From Aphidius gifuensis (Eukaryota; Arthropoda; Insecta; Hymenoptera; Braconidae): a stretch of 64,000 bases of DNA. Location: the NCBI RefSeq assembly GCF_014905175.1, contig NC_057792.1, positions 17,986,963 through 18,050,962 of the forward strand, written 5' to 3'. Below are positions 11,968 to 24,860 of this stretch, piece after piece. The notes under the pieces are model-generated. The model did no database searches. It worked only from the letters and a program-made list of their open reading frames with translations, and was not told the DNA's origin. The first letter of the stretch is position 1. Every line of letters starts with the position of its first letter. Made by a program: the position numbers and the translations under genes.

Positions 11968-12595
11968 CCATAAGCCACAATATTATATTGATTATGAAAT
12001 ATTTATATCATATTGATTATTTATTTTTTAAATAGTACCAATAGTATATTATTCATCAAAAATCATCTCATAATAATATTTTAAAAAGCTCGTAAAATAG
12101 ATTTTTTTTGCTGTTATATTTTTAATGTAGATTATTGTTTTTTGTTTTTTTTTTTTCATTTTAATATTGTTACGTATTTTTTTAAATTATCAGTTTATTG
12201 ATTGATGCTTGTACCATATGTGAATATAGAGAATGATCGATTGAGATCTGAATGAGACGAGATAAGAGTGAATGGACATCAAGAGTTGCTGTTGAGAATT
12301 CAACTGTGTGTTGATTGAAGTTTAACAGTATGGCGAAAATTGGCTTTCAGTTTGAATTGAATTTCACGAGGTATATATTCTATCAAACTTTGTTATTCTT
12401 GTGGTCACTCTTGCTCTGTACTACTATTGTCAGCACTTGACCCCTTTTACTCTGACACACTAGGCTTAATTTTAGCCTTATGTCATGTGTTTAAAAAACA
12501 AAATACAAACATTTTCGTTTTTTTTTTTATACAAATAAAAATTTTAATATTCAAATGAATAATATTAAAGGCAATAAATAATTATATAATATAAA
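11968..12595 (+). other. Mitf: Mitf 3' UTR (end estimated)
   Basis: This is non-coding, AT-rich sequence after the Mitf stop codon. Two AATAAA polyadenylation signals occur at 12534-12539 and 12573-12578, so the transcript probably ends near 12,560-12,600. The exact end cannot be read from sequence. Confidence 0.6.
12573..12578 (+). terminator. Candidate polyadenylation signal AATAAA for Mitf
   Basis: This is a canonical AATAAA about 600 bases after the stop; a second lies at 12534-12539. The motif is common by chance in such AT-rich DNA, so the choice is uncertain. Confidence 0.4.
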
Positions 12596-15325
12596 AAAAA
12601 TTAAATGAAAAATAATTTTTTTCACGTGTAGATGATTAAACTTGACATGAAAAATAAAAAATGCACTTACCTTGTAACCATAAAATTGTGACGACTATGG
12701 TGCTGTCTTGGGATTTAAACAGAGTTAAGATATACACTCAACGATATAAATTCGACGTATGTATTTCAAAAGTACTAAATGTTATTGCAGGTAGATTTAT
12801 GAGATTTGTGCTTTGTTGAAAATAAAAAAAAATTATTTTTATGTGAAAAACGTACAAAGAATAAAAGTCACATGAAGAAAGACAAGTAAAAATTTACAAA
12901 ATACATACGATTGCATCAAATAATTTCCAATTGATTTTAAATACAAATTTTTATTTTTATTTATTAAATAAATATATATAAAAAATTGAACAATAATATG
13001 AGAACAAATTTTACGAATAAAAATTCTTTTATCGAATATATTTCATTGTAATAAATTCAAATAATATATATAATTTTAAAAAATACAAAAACCAAAAGAA
13101 GATTGAGATATTATTAAAAAGAAAAATAATTTTTTTTATATATTATTATAATTTTATTTATTTGTCATTATACGATTTCTCTGATTCGCTAAACTGTGTA
13201 TAGCTACTGAATTAAATTAATAATTCATGTGCGTATTTTTACGATACTATTGACTCGTGAATTGAGGACGATAATGCGCATTTCAATACTCGTTTTTGTG
13301 TTGCATACATATCCAAGTCGATCAGAATTCTCATAGTGTTTACAATTTGATATTTTGTGCATGTACACAAATTGCGTATGTATATATCTGCTTCATATCA
13401 TATATATATCGATTGAAAATTCACAGTACACAATTTACAAAAAAAAAAAAAAACAAATATAATAATAGAAAATTTTATTTTTAGAACAACCAGACTATAA
13501 GTTTATACCTCAGAAATTAATGAAGTTAAATAAATTTTTGATAATTAAATTTGATATTTTTATCAATCATTGAGATATTAAAGCTAAATTTAAAAAAAAT
13601 TATAGGACCAATTAATGAAATAAAAATTGTATACTTAAGATAAATATATTGGCAATATTAGAAAATTGAATAAATATAAAAAATAGTATTAAATAATAAT
13701 TAATTATTAAGATATAAAAAAAAAATATTTTTGATGATGAATTTTAATGTTAATATGTCTTGCGTTTACAACGTTATTAGTATAAGTGTTTCACCAGCCA
13801 CGACAACTTCCCATTAAATTGTACATGATTATTAATAATTCACATAATTAATGTATACGTAGAAATGTTGTTACAAAGTCACTGGCCATTGTGCATAATA
13901 CATATCGTGAGTCACATACATAAAAATGAAAGAAAATAAAAGAAAAAAAAAAAATGTCTACGACTATTATCAAAGCTACTTTGACTTTGTTTTATCAAGT
14001 ATGCGTGTGTCTGTCTATCCAATGTATAAATTATTTATTTTTTATTTATTCTTCTTGAGAGTAAAAAAAATAATAATAAAATTACAACGAACAAAAACGT
14101 GTACTACGAGTATATATCAACAAAATGTGAAAAGAAAAATGTTAAAGTTGTTGTTATACATAGTTTATATGATATCTTTATTTCAGTTTTTTTCATTTTT
14201 TCAATTTTGATAGTTGAAAATAATACTGTGTCGTATTTCTAACAGAAAATTTTTCTACGATTATTCAAGTAATTTTTAGTAATGAGAAATTTCTGTTAGT
14301 AAAGACGACGTTATGTTAAAAATTAAAAATAATTTTATTTCAATAAAGTTGTTGTTGTTATTGTCAATTGAATTGATTACGAATAATATTAAAAAAAAAA
14401 AAAGGAAAATTTTATTTATTTGATGTTTATATTTATGAAAGAAATTCATGGGTTTTAAATTTTGTCATAGATCATCAAGAAATCATTAAGGGACATCAAG
14501 ACTCTTTTAAAATATCAAATGACACTTGAATTATTTTATTTTTAATAACTAGAAATAAACATAAAATTAATTGAGTAAATTTAATATTTTTTTTTTACAG
14601 AAAAAGTTGTATAGGTATATTATAAAATTATTTGATAAGGTGATAAGTGATGACTCACTTGTTCCAGGATGATGGTGACGAAGAGCGTATATTATCTTAT
14701 AAATTCATGAATATATATTAACGCATGATATAACCCATCGGGATCAGTAGACCTGTCTCAACAATATTTTGTCTTGTATATTTATACAGCATACAACAAA
14801 TATTTTAACAACAATGGTTGCTCATAAATATTGGTAAAATGCAATATTATAAAAGCTTGTGCATTATGGGGTGTCGTCTCCAACAGAGTTACCAAGAAAA
14901 AAAAAATTTTTTCTTTTTTCTCACAAACGAGACTGTTCTGTAGATAGTAATATTCGCTGTTAAACATGACCTACTAAATTTTCTTCATTATTATATCCAG
15001 GTATAAAAAGTTTTTTTTTTTTTTTTTTTTTATAAATTCAAAACTTTGGAAATTATTGAATAGAAAAAAAAATAAAGTACACTCCTTTTTTTTTCTCTAC
15101 TGTCGATTGAATATTTTAAAATACAGTTTTTTTTTTTTTTTTAAATTGCAAATTGAATATTAATAACTGAAAAATTCAAGCTTCATAAATTAATAAAAAA
15201 GAAAAATTAATAATTTAATTTTTTTAATGTAATGTTTTAATATTAAAAACATTTCGTGGTGAGATATACGAATTTTTAGAAACATCTAGAGGGGATAATA
15301 AAAAAAAAATAAAAATATAAAGGAT
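12596..15325. other. Intergenic AT-rich stretch
   Basis: No gene is seen. A CACGTG E-box is present at 12623-12628. Open frames here (for example 13926-14210) are dominated by Lys, Tyr, Phe and Ile and match nothing known to me. A T21 run lies at 15011-15031, at the right end. Confidence 0.6.
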
Positions 15326-15530
15326 GGGCTGGTATCGTGATTGAAAACGGAAGTTCAGATGAAAAACTCAACCCCGGAAGACGCAAACGCCGCGGGTTAA
15401 TAGGGCGGAAACTATTCATTCGTTGAATTTTGCACCAGCTTTGTACAATCGATATCCGTGCCTCTCAGCTTGATATCTCGATGACGAGATGATAGCCACT
15501 CGATTCAATCGATCGACCAAAAAAATCATC
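15326..15530. other. GC-elevated island in AT-rich DNA
   Basis: About 200 bases contain many CpG and GC-rich words (CCCCGGAAGACGC, GCCGCGGG, GGGCGG) against a background with almost none. A small perfect stem, ATCTCG-ATGA-CGAGAT, lies at 15475-15490. It could be a promoter, enhancer or an unrecognised short exon. One plus-strand frame is open for about 36 codons and contains RRKRR but no ATG. Function unknown. Confidence 0.4.
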
Positions 15531-18500
15531 CTCCAAATACTCAAGTAAAAAAATAAATAAATAAAAAAAAAAACTGATTTATAATATTTTTATTTATCAA
15601 TATATACTATCATTTCATTGCGATATATATATGATTTTTTTTTCCGTTAGGATTTGCTTGAAAAAAAAGCTCTCGTTTTTTTATTTTTCAGACGGACAAA
15701 ATCGTATGGATAAATCCCTTCATTTATTATAACACCACCCCTTAGCCAGTCACTTGACGCTCAAAATTCGTTCCGTCGCTTTTCTCTCTTAGCCAAATCC
15801 TCGGATGATTTCACAGTTCAAAAATTCTAGAAGCCTCTCAGCATTAATTTTTTCTCAAAAAAAAATTTAAAAAATGCTAAAATAACAAAACAAAAAAACG
15901 AAAATGAGACTGAGTATCTTTTAGGTACCTCTTACCGTTATGGAGGTAAGGTGGTATATAAGTTCGCGTACCGGATAGAATAATTGAGGAGAAAAAAAAA
16001 TATAAGGAGAAATTTTTTTTACATCCGTTAATGGCCACGTCTCAACTTTTCTCTACCTCGAAATTTCTTTTTTCATGTTACCGGTAACAGTCACGTTTCC
16101 AAACTCATACAAATAATTTGTCATTTAACATTAAAAATTTTAAACCGGAAATTTATATAATATTTACAATAATGCATAGAAAAATTTTTAATTTATTTAT
16201 TAAAAAATAAATGTATACATTTTGAGATACATTCGATGTTAAATCAAACGGTATTTTATTTTTTTAAAAGCAGTTTATTTATATGAAAAAAAAAAATAAC
16301 GAAACAACAATAGAAATAATTGAAAATATAAAAAAAAAAAGCAAGCAAAAGAATTGAACACAGCACATTTAGAGAATAGATGAAATAAGAAATAAAAAAA
16401 ATAAATTGCAACCAATGCACAAAACCCAACAATGTTGGTTATATGCTTGCATGTCAAAGTTCTCTTCGTGTGGTGAACTTCTTGCTGCATGAGACTTGCT
16501 AGTTGCTGGAGAAAAGCTTGTACACCCCATTACGGTTTCACATCCCATTTTACTATCACCTCTGTTATTCTCTTCAATTCTGTGAGCAAGCATCTTGTGT
16601 GCATAAAGACACATTTTCTCTCGTCTCTATAAGTACATACACTTTCTCTATTTGTCTATGCGAGCAAAATACGTTTATTTTTATTTTTTTAATATCATCT
16701 CAACTTGCCAATGTAGAGTACAAAAAAGAAAACAATTTACAACAAATGACATTTGATATAATCACAAGCTGAAAGTATATGAAAAATAAAAAAATTAATT
16801 CATCAAAAATAAAATGAAAAAAGTAAAAAACTTTTTCATCCAATAATTTAATAAATTGTGTATGAAAATTGCGTTGGCACTTATTCTGACATGAAGAATA
16901 AAAATGAAGCTGTGTTTTTTTTTTAATTTTATTTTTTTTCAGAAACAAGGTGTCAGTTTATGTTGTGTTGGTGATCTTGGATGTCTGGGTTATGTAGTGG
17001 GTTGACGTGTAAATTGAAGCGATCCTTTATAATATATAGGGTCATGTTGTCAACTGCTCAACAAACTGGAAGTAATCTTGTTTGAAATTTTGAAATGCGT
17101 ATTCTTTGTGATGAACAATGATCTTTTTGTAAAGCCATGCGTCATAATTTAATGTATGACTTGTTAATTTTTAAATGTAGCTGATATAATATTCCGACAA
17201 ATAATATCCATATGAATATACTATGAAAATTTTTCTTTTTTTTTCCACAAGTAATAACATTTATAAAATCTGGATAAAAGATAATATTGTTTTACATCTT
17301 TCCATAAAACAAAAAGGTCTATATATTATTTTTCATTTAAGAATTGCAGATCTGCGAGAGAGAAAACCACATGAGGGTTGGTTAAGCAGCCACTAGCTAC
17401 TGACTCGACACGACTCGTTAAGTCGATTCTATGCTTTTAATGTTGCCACTAAAATTCAAAAATTTTATTTATTTTTTACCATGGAATAATTTTATCCTCA
17501 CTGCAGGACACGATAGTATAGTTTTTAAAAATTTTTAAATTATAAAAGCAGCAAAAGAATAACAAGTATATAAAAAATTAAAATTTAATTCTGCTTTAAT
17601 AATTAATCCTTTATTTAATTAAAAAAAAAAAAAATAAAACATTGAATAGACCATTAAAATAAATTTCAATTGATACACATTTTATATTAATATTTTCAAA
17701 AGTAATATATATTTTCGACAGCTTTTCAGTGTTTCAAACTTGAAGAGAAAAAAAAAAAAAAAAAAAGATGAGTATGACATAAAAAGTTATGTATTCATAT
17801 ATGTATATACAGTTGAGCTGTATAATGTAGAGTGAGGTCAATATTCCCATGGCATTTTGCCTCTCGGATGAACAAATACGTGACCGTCGATTTCCCTGTC
17901 GCGAGTCGAAAATAAGGTTCGAACGTAAAATTGTCACGACAATCGAGAATAGCTTTGGGAATTCATCAAAACGTTTTATTTATAAATTCCTTTTTTTTTT
18001 TTTATGTTTTTTCATTTGTGTTTCTTGTCTCTTTTTCACGACATGCATACTTTACTTTTTATTTTATTTATTTATATTTTTTTTTCATTTGGTATTTTGC
18101 AATAGTAGGTAGTGTGAATAATTCGTGTGAAATTGAACACATTACGCATCAGTCACTTTTTGAATCGCATCAACATATATGCACTACAGTCAAAATTCTT
18201 CTTCTCTGGTATTCAGTTTGCCTTTGTATTGCAGACATACCTTTGAAGAATACATAAGGTTTTTCAATTTAAATTCGAACAGACCACCAACCACACAAAA
18301 TGTCATCGAAAAACACAAAGAAGGTCAACGATCATACTGTAACCAACTCCCTGATATCAAAAATAAAAATCAATAAATAATAAAATTAACATTAATCTAT
18401 AAATTTAATCTAATCATTTTTTTTGTTTTTTTAAATTAAGCTCTTATTATACATTTGTAATTTAAAAAATAAATTATTTTAATTACTCATTCTTTTGTCT

Positions 18501-21500
18501 TAAATATGCGAGTATAAAAAAAATTTCTACCGTTTCTACGCACAAGAGAATTTAATAACCAGCATTTGGTGTCTATCAGCGATGATTTACGCCGAATTAT
18601 AATGAGAAAATAATTAATAATAAAAATGAAAAAGTGAGTGTGAATAACAATGCGAAAATTGTAAAAAACAAAATAATAAAATAATAAAAATTTTACAAAT
18701 AATATTTAATTTATGTTTTATAAGCTTTCTTAATTAATATTTCATGTAGAAGAAACACAAATATAGCTATAAAGTAATTAAATAAATGTCCTGAAGTTAT
18801 CAATTTGAAAATGACAAAAATATTTCTGTTGAACTTGTACATGTCATGTAGATATAACCAAAAAGCAAGTAGCCTCAGGCGTATTTACAGAATATAATAG
18901 AAAGCAGTAGCCACGTTAATGAAACCAAAGTTTGAATTGATATATAACGTAGATTTTGGTCAGACATATGAAAGTGGATTAAGTTTCCATTACACAACGA
19001 ATATTTGCTCATGGTTAATATTACAAATGGTCATTTTTTATTATTTACCATGCGAACTGTCAAAATATATATTTTCCTTGATAATAATCATCATTTCCCA
19101 TGATGATAATTATGTAAAACTCACGTAGGATAATAAAGCTCCTTAAAAATTATCCCTCGAGTGTTATTTTCATTGCTTGCTTTGTGTACTTGTGTTGGCA
19201 TTATTATTCATAGGGTTTTTTAATTTTAAATAGTTGCTTAGAAATAATTTTATGACTATTAAAACAATATAAAAAAATTCTGCAAGTTACAATAATGAAT
19301 ATTAATTTTTAAATATTATCTAAGAGTGACAGGTAATTTAGTATACTATCAAAATCGTTTTAACAGTTAAATTATATAGATAGTTAATTGCTCTGCAGGT
19401 TACACGAATTTATTTTCATTATTTATATTTTTTTTTTACATTTTATTCAAGTTTAATGGTAATAATTTGTGATGATATTTATGTGTAGCTAGATTGTAGG
19501 TCAGGTTTTACAATTTTAATATGTAAGAAAAATTTTTGTTAAACTCTAGAAGAAATCGTAAAAATGATTATCTTATTTTGATGACAATCTTAACGATCGC
19601 TAGACTGCATTTAACATGGTTGAGGAAAACAACCAACTATTCTACGATTGACTATATACACGATTATTTAGAGCCACACAAATGTCAGAATGATGCAGTT
19701 AAATTTAAATTTATGTCTTTCTCAATCATCGTAAATTTTGGCTTTCTACAAGGGATGCTTGTCTGTTTCTATCCTGTTAAATGTATTAATGTAAAAAATT
19801 TGTTGGTGAGTTTACGAGTGAATTATAAGTCATTTCATTTTAAATGACTCAAGCTATATTCAGAATATTCTAAACTATTTCTGTATACTTTTTTTATTCA
19901 ACTTTAATCTTGAAAAGTTAAAAAAACATTCATTTATAGTTCTATTTTATTTTATTTTATTTTTTATCTCATTATTAAATTTTATTCGTTTAAAAAAAAA
20001 TTATAGAAACAATTCTATCAACTTTTTAAGAATATTAAAAAATGAGATGATTATTTTTATAATAATTATATTGCAATATAACATCTGGTCACTTCAACTA
20101 CATGTCAAGTGTCAAAAAAAAAATTTAAAAAAAAAAACGAAACTTTGTTTCATAAATTTCAGTTACTTCAAGATTCTTTTGTTCGTGAGTTTGAAAAGTC
20201 GTCCGTCGTTTGCACCCGTTGCGTTTCGAGGATCAAAATGAATATAATATTTGAAAAGTTTTTAGTTCACAGTGGGTCATACCTCTTTTGATTGCCTGTA
20301 GGCAATTTCGTTTGAGGATTACTATTGGCAGCATCATATTCATATGAAATCATTCATAAAACATTCGACACTCAAAAATAAAAAAAAAATACATACACAT
20401 GTACATGTATTAATATATAAAATGAACGTTTGTTTATTTTTAAATTTTCTATTTATATAGATGAGAAGAAAGAAAAATTCGAGACGATAAAAAAAGGTTA
20501 TTGGAGAAAATAAAATCTACGAGATCACGCGTAGAGTATACCCGAGGCATATAGGGTGTGATCCAATTTTTTCAACCATCAGAGGCATCGGTTGCACGTG
20601 CGAAAACAATCTATTGACTTCAATATACAAAGAATGAAAAAATAAAAAAAAAATCATTATACAAAGAAGACAATAAACAAAAAAATTTTTATATTTCTGA
20701 ATTTTTATTTCTTCAAATTTTTTCCTCTGAATTATAAAAAATTGAATAGGCTCGTGACTTGTGTATACGAAACAAAAAAAAAAAAAAAAACATACATCGA
20801 TGATGAATTTAACACACTTGTAGCTGACACTAAAATCGATTCAAAAAATTAAACAAATACTTTTGACAAACAGTTGCAATTTATAAAAAAAATGAATAAC
20901 AAAAGTTGAAAAATATGTCATTTGATTTATCAGTAAATACTTTTGGCAAAAGAATAAAATTATTTATAACAAGTTGTAATTTATTTATTTATTTAAAAAA
21001 CACAAATGTAATTAAATCCACGAGTGTAATAAAATTTGCTTAAACAAAAAAGCCATTAAGTAACAATGAAATCACAGTGTCTTGAGAATTGATGATTTTT
21101 TTTCTATTTGAAAAACGAAAAAAGGGTTTTATTTGTTGCATAAAAAAATAGCAAGTGGCAATCAAGTAGCTGAAAGTCAGTGAAGTCTCTGGAGTCTCTT
21201 TTCACCACTGTTCCACAGACGCCGATCGTAATTTCTATCTAATTGAGAAATTATTCAGGATCTTCCTGAATTTCTCTCCTCTCTCACCATTCAACTGTCC
21301 TCTGGTTCCACCCAGATTTCCTCTAACATCTAGTCAATCTACTCTCTCTCTCTTCCTTTCTTTTTCAAACTATTTTTGCATTTTCCATTTTACCTCTCAA
21401 TGACATTTATAATATACCACCAACTGATACTAGACACCTTGCTAGATTCTCAATAACCTTTCTAACAAAATTCATCTTTCAAATATGACACTACGTAATG

Positions 21501-23426
21501 AATTTAAATTAACTTAACCGAGCGTGTGAAAATTCTTTGAACAAAGTTTTACTCAATGACTGAAAATTAATTTAATATAAAAACTTATAAATGTATTTTT
21601 TTTTTTATTTTAATTTATTCATTAAATGTATAAAATATTTAAAATAATAAAATTTAAATATGACAAATTAATGTAATTTTTTTTTCGAAATATTTTATTC
21701 ATATTAATTAAAAAAATTAATAAATAAATAAATCAAGCTGTTGGATATTTTTATAATGCAAATGAAGCTTTGAAAGAAATAAAAAAAAGGAGAAATAATT
21801 AATAATAAAATAAGCTAAAAAAACATAAAATGAAATATATAAAACAGTTGCTAATATTTATATTTTATTTTTTCATGAGGGATAATAAAGATGCTACAGG
21901 ATAGAAAAAAAGGTCAGTATATATGCAAAAGAATATAAAGCCTCGTCAAATCGATAACGCTAACGAGTGCCAGGAGCTATAAGGCAGGATTTTCACTGGC
22001 TTTCTCAGAATTTCGTGACCCGAATAAGAAAAATGCACAAGGGACAAAAAGAAAAAACATATATGTATGTATCATCATTTAATATATATCTTAACAGTAG
22101 TAGATAGATATTTATGCTGATAACTAATCCTCAGCAATATAATATCACAAAAAATATTATTCAAAATGTCATGGGTAGTCTTTGGGTTACTGAAAAGTGA
22201 CCCTATCTCTCTTCAGGTGGCCCTATTTTTGATCACACCTCAAATAAATCCAAGTCATCATGAAAAGGTCAGGACAAATAACAAGCCATTCATATTCACA
22301 ATAATCTAGCTTATATGATATATATATTTTTTTTCTCTCTTTTTATAATATAATAAATCATTGAAATTGGTTGTTGGTTGATGAGTCATTCATCTGTGAT
22401 AGTCAACAATTTTCGTGTCAACATTGTCACGAATTTACAATATAGATTCGTGAAAATATCTGCGTACAAATTGTAACGTTATATACATTCACGCATTCGG
22501 CCAATTATTTGCAGATTAATAGGACGAAGGGCATTGCTAGGTTTGCCTCGAACAATTTCGATCGACCATAAATGCTCTACTCTTGTACCACAGTGTTTCA
22601 TTCTCTTCTCTCTCCCCATTAATTCACATAACATTATTACATGCGATTGAAATGTTCAAACTACTGTTCGTTCTATATGCAACTATGAGTTTCACATTTA
22701 CTACGATACACTGAATCTCTCTTTGGATTTGCTACTGGTTATTGTCAATATATGTATATGCACTAAAAGGCTCAATGACTGACTTGAAATTGGACTTGAA
22801 TGACTTCAAGTGAATAATTGTAAATATGGGCTTTGGATAAACATTAGGTAGTACACTGAGTATATAATCTTCAGCTTTGCATTGTTAATTAACATGAAAA
22901 AAAAAAAAAAAAGCTCAATACATTTGTTGGAAAAGTCAATATTCTTGTAAATAAAGCAAAAATTAAATCATTTATTTACTCTATTTTTTCATTTGAAAAT
23001 TATGCTATATTTTAAATTTTTTAAATGAATTTTTATAAATTTTATTAAACTTAATCATAATAAAATTATACAATGTAAATAATTGTTTTTTTTTTTTTGT
23101 AAATTTTTATTTTTGTTATTAGGATTTTGAGGGCGTGTCTGACTAGTATGACTGTATGAAATTTAGAGAGACCTTCTTGGTCGTTCAAAGTCACACTATG
23201 TTTCTATGGCTACACGGTTATCGTTGACTTGAACCTTCTGGCTTTCTACACAATATATATAGTTATATATTGCAATGTGTATCTGATGTGTATTTACCCA
23301 GAGACCAGAGACTTTCCTCTGTACATGATTACTCACACCAATCTTCTGTCTGATGCTCGTTAGAGAGACAGTTTCGTGTACTTGCCTGCCAGTTTCCTTC
23401 CCTGTCTAACTCTGTACACCTTTACA

Positions 23427-23479
23427 AAACCACCAACATCACCAACATCACCACGACTACCACTACTACCACTATTACC
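23427..23479. repeat. Imperfect (ACC/ACT/ATC) triplet tract
   Basis: CACCAACATCACCAACATCA-type units are followed by CTACCACTACTACCACTATT. It is a degenerate trinucleotide repeat, open in one frame as a Pro/Leu/Thr-rich peptide, which is most simply a by-product of the repeat. Confidence 0.7.
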
Positions 23480-24130
23480 TCTCTTGACTCTTCACCAGTT
23501 GAGAGAATCTCCTCTGCAGTCAGGGACATACGTCTCGTATTTACATACACTGACCATCTCTCGACTAGTTGGTACAAACCAAGCCCCGTACAATTAACCC
23601 TTGTTGGCCCTATACCAACGTCACTATAACCAAGCTATATATGTAAGCTAGACTTTCACATCAGTGTTTTATCCACTGAAGCTTTATTTTGAATAATATC
23701 CTTTGCCATTTACCAAGACAAAGGCTACCTTTTATTAGTTCATGTTTCACATTTTATACCGGTAAATTCACTTTTATAAAAATTATTCTATTTTGTTATG
23801 TCATTTATTTTGTTTTAATATAACACCACAATTTGCTTGTTTTTATATATATATAATTATAGTATTTTTATTCGTAAATAGCCAAGGAAAAGATACAAAA
23901 ATTTTAGCAAATTTAATTTTATTTTTAAAAGAAATTTCTTGAGGGTTTTTTATTTCGATAATTAAGACTTTGGTATTTCACTAAAACATTACGTGTCGAT
24001 TGGGACACACACATGGTTGTGAGGGCAAAATGTAGACGAGAAATTCGAATGAGCTGTGAATTTCCCAAGTGACTGGACGAGAGTCAGTACAAATTTATGA
24101 CCAAGTTATTCATTTCGAGTTTGATTAATT

Positions 24131-24152
24131 ATTCCATATGGACATATGGAAT
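24131..24152. repeat. Perfect 10-bp inverted repeat, 2-bp spacer
   Basis: ATTCCATATG and CATATGGAAT flank GA. Each arm carries a CATATG E-box. It could be a dimeric binding site or a cruciform; nothing nearby tells which. Confidence 0.85.
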
Positions 24153-24716
24153 ACACCACGGGAATATTTGTGCATCAAAACATTCATCTTTTTGATTTTA
24201 TATTTTACATTTTTTTATATTTGATTTTTAGTTTAAAATAATAATAATTTTTATGTAAATTAAATAAATATAAATAATAAATTTAATTAAATATTTTAAT
24301 GTTAATAAAATTATTTGATTTTTCTAGTATTATATTTTGCATGTAAAAGCTATTTGTTGAAACGAGAATATTATAAAGTCTTTGATGGAAAACATAGATA
24401 AAAGAGAGTCCTTAACCACGTCGCACATGATGAGTAACAATGAGAATGGTTTGGCAAAACATAGAGAGTATGACGAACCGTTTTTCAAGACAATGAGAAA
24501 GAAGCTAGCAAGATGATATAAACCATAGGACCACGACATTCTACTGGAGATGAGGTATCGTTCGGGCGTGAGACGAATATTTAAGTAATAAATGAAGAAA
24601 AAATAATGCTAAAAATAAAAAGGGAATAAGAAAAAAATTTCTAGCATGAGATTTTTTAGCCTGATATTTTTTATCCTTATTCCCCTAACTCCAGTGGGTG
24701 ATGAGGGGCGTTCACG

Positions 24717-24738
24717 TTTTTTTTTTTTTTTTTTTTTT
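24717..24738. repeat. T22 homopolymer run
   Basis: There are twenty-two T in a row, followed by ATACAG. On the plus strand this resembles a very strong polypyrimidine tract and splice acceptor in front of a GC-rich segment (see next entry). Confidence 0.9.
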
Positions 24739-24860
24739 ATACAGAAACTTGGCTGGTGCACGCCGTTGTGGAGCCTCGGGACTATACATCTTCTCCGGGC
24801 GGCGACTCTAACCGGGCTCGTTGCTTTTGCAAAATTAATCGCTAGATAAAGTCTTTGCAA
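24739..24860. other. GC-elevated island after a T22/ACAG acceptor-like tract
   Basis: About 110 bases of distinctly GC-richer sequence (CACGCCGTTGTGGAGCC, CCGGGCGGCGACTC) directly follow T22-ATACAG. The layout suits a + strand exon starting at 24745, but no consensus donor follows and no frame encodes a recognisable protein. On the minus strand an Arg-rich frame is open but reads into a poly-Lys stretch from the T22 run. Confidence 0.3.

Larger units (their letters stand above)
15531..24540. other. Intergenic AT-rich stretch
   Basis: No gene is recognised. The part at 15.7-16.1 kb is moderately richer in GC. A 12-bp palindrome ACATGTACATGT lies at 20397-20408, a CACGTG at 20595-20600, and a triplet-rich CAC/ACT tract at 23427-23479. 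An inverted repeat lies at 24131-24152. The stretch 22.0-23.7 kb has less extreme AT content than its surroundings but no readable exon. Confidence 0.55.

Noticed and set aside
15332..15427. 36-codon frame with RRKRR in the 15.3-kb island, suggesting a nuclear signal or processing site
   Set aside because: It has no ATG and no matching splice sites. A short frame of this length is unremarkable in less AT-rich sequence.
17849..17960. Coding-looking Arg-rich segment at 17.85 kb
   Set aside because: It shortly enters poly-Phe sequence. Both strands look equally open and no family was recognised.
19536..19847. 103-codon plus-strand frame
   Set aside because: It begins at TTG rather than ATG, has no recognisable motif, and its composition matches chance frames in this DNA.
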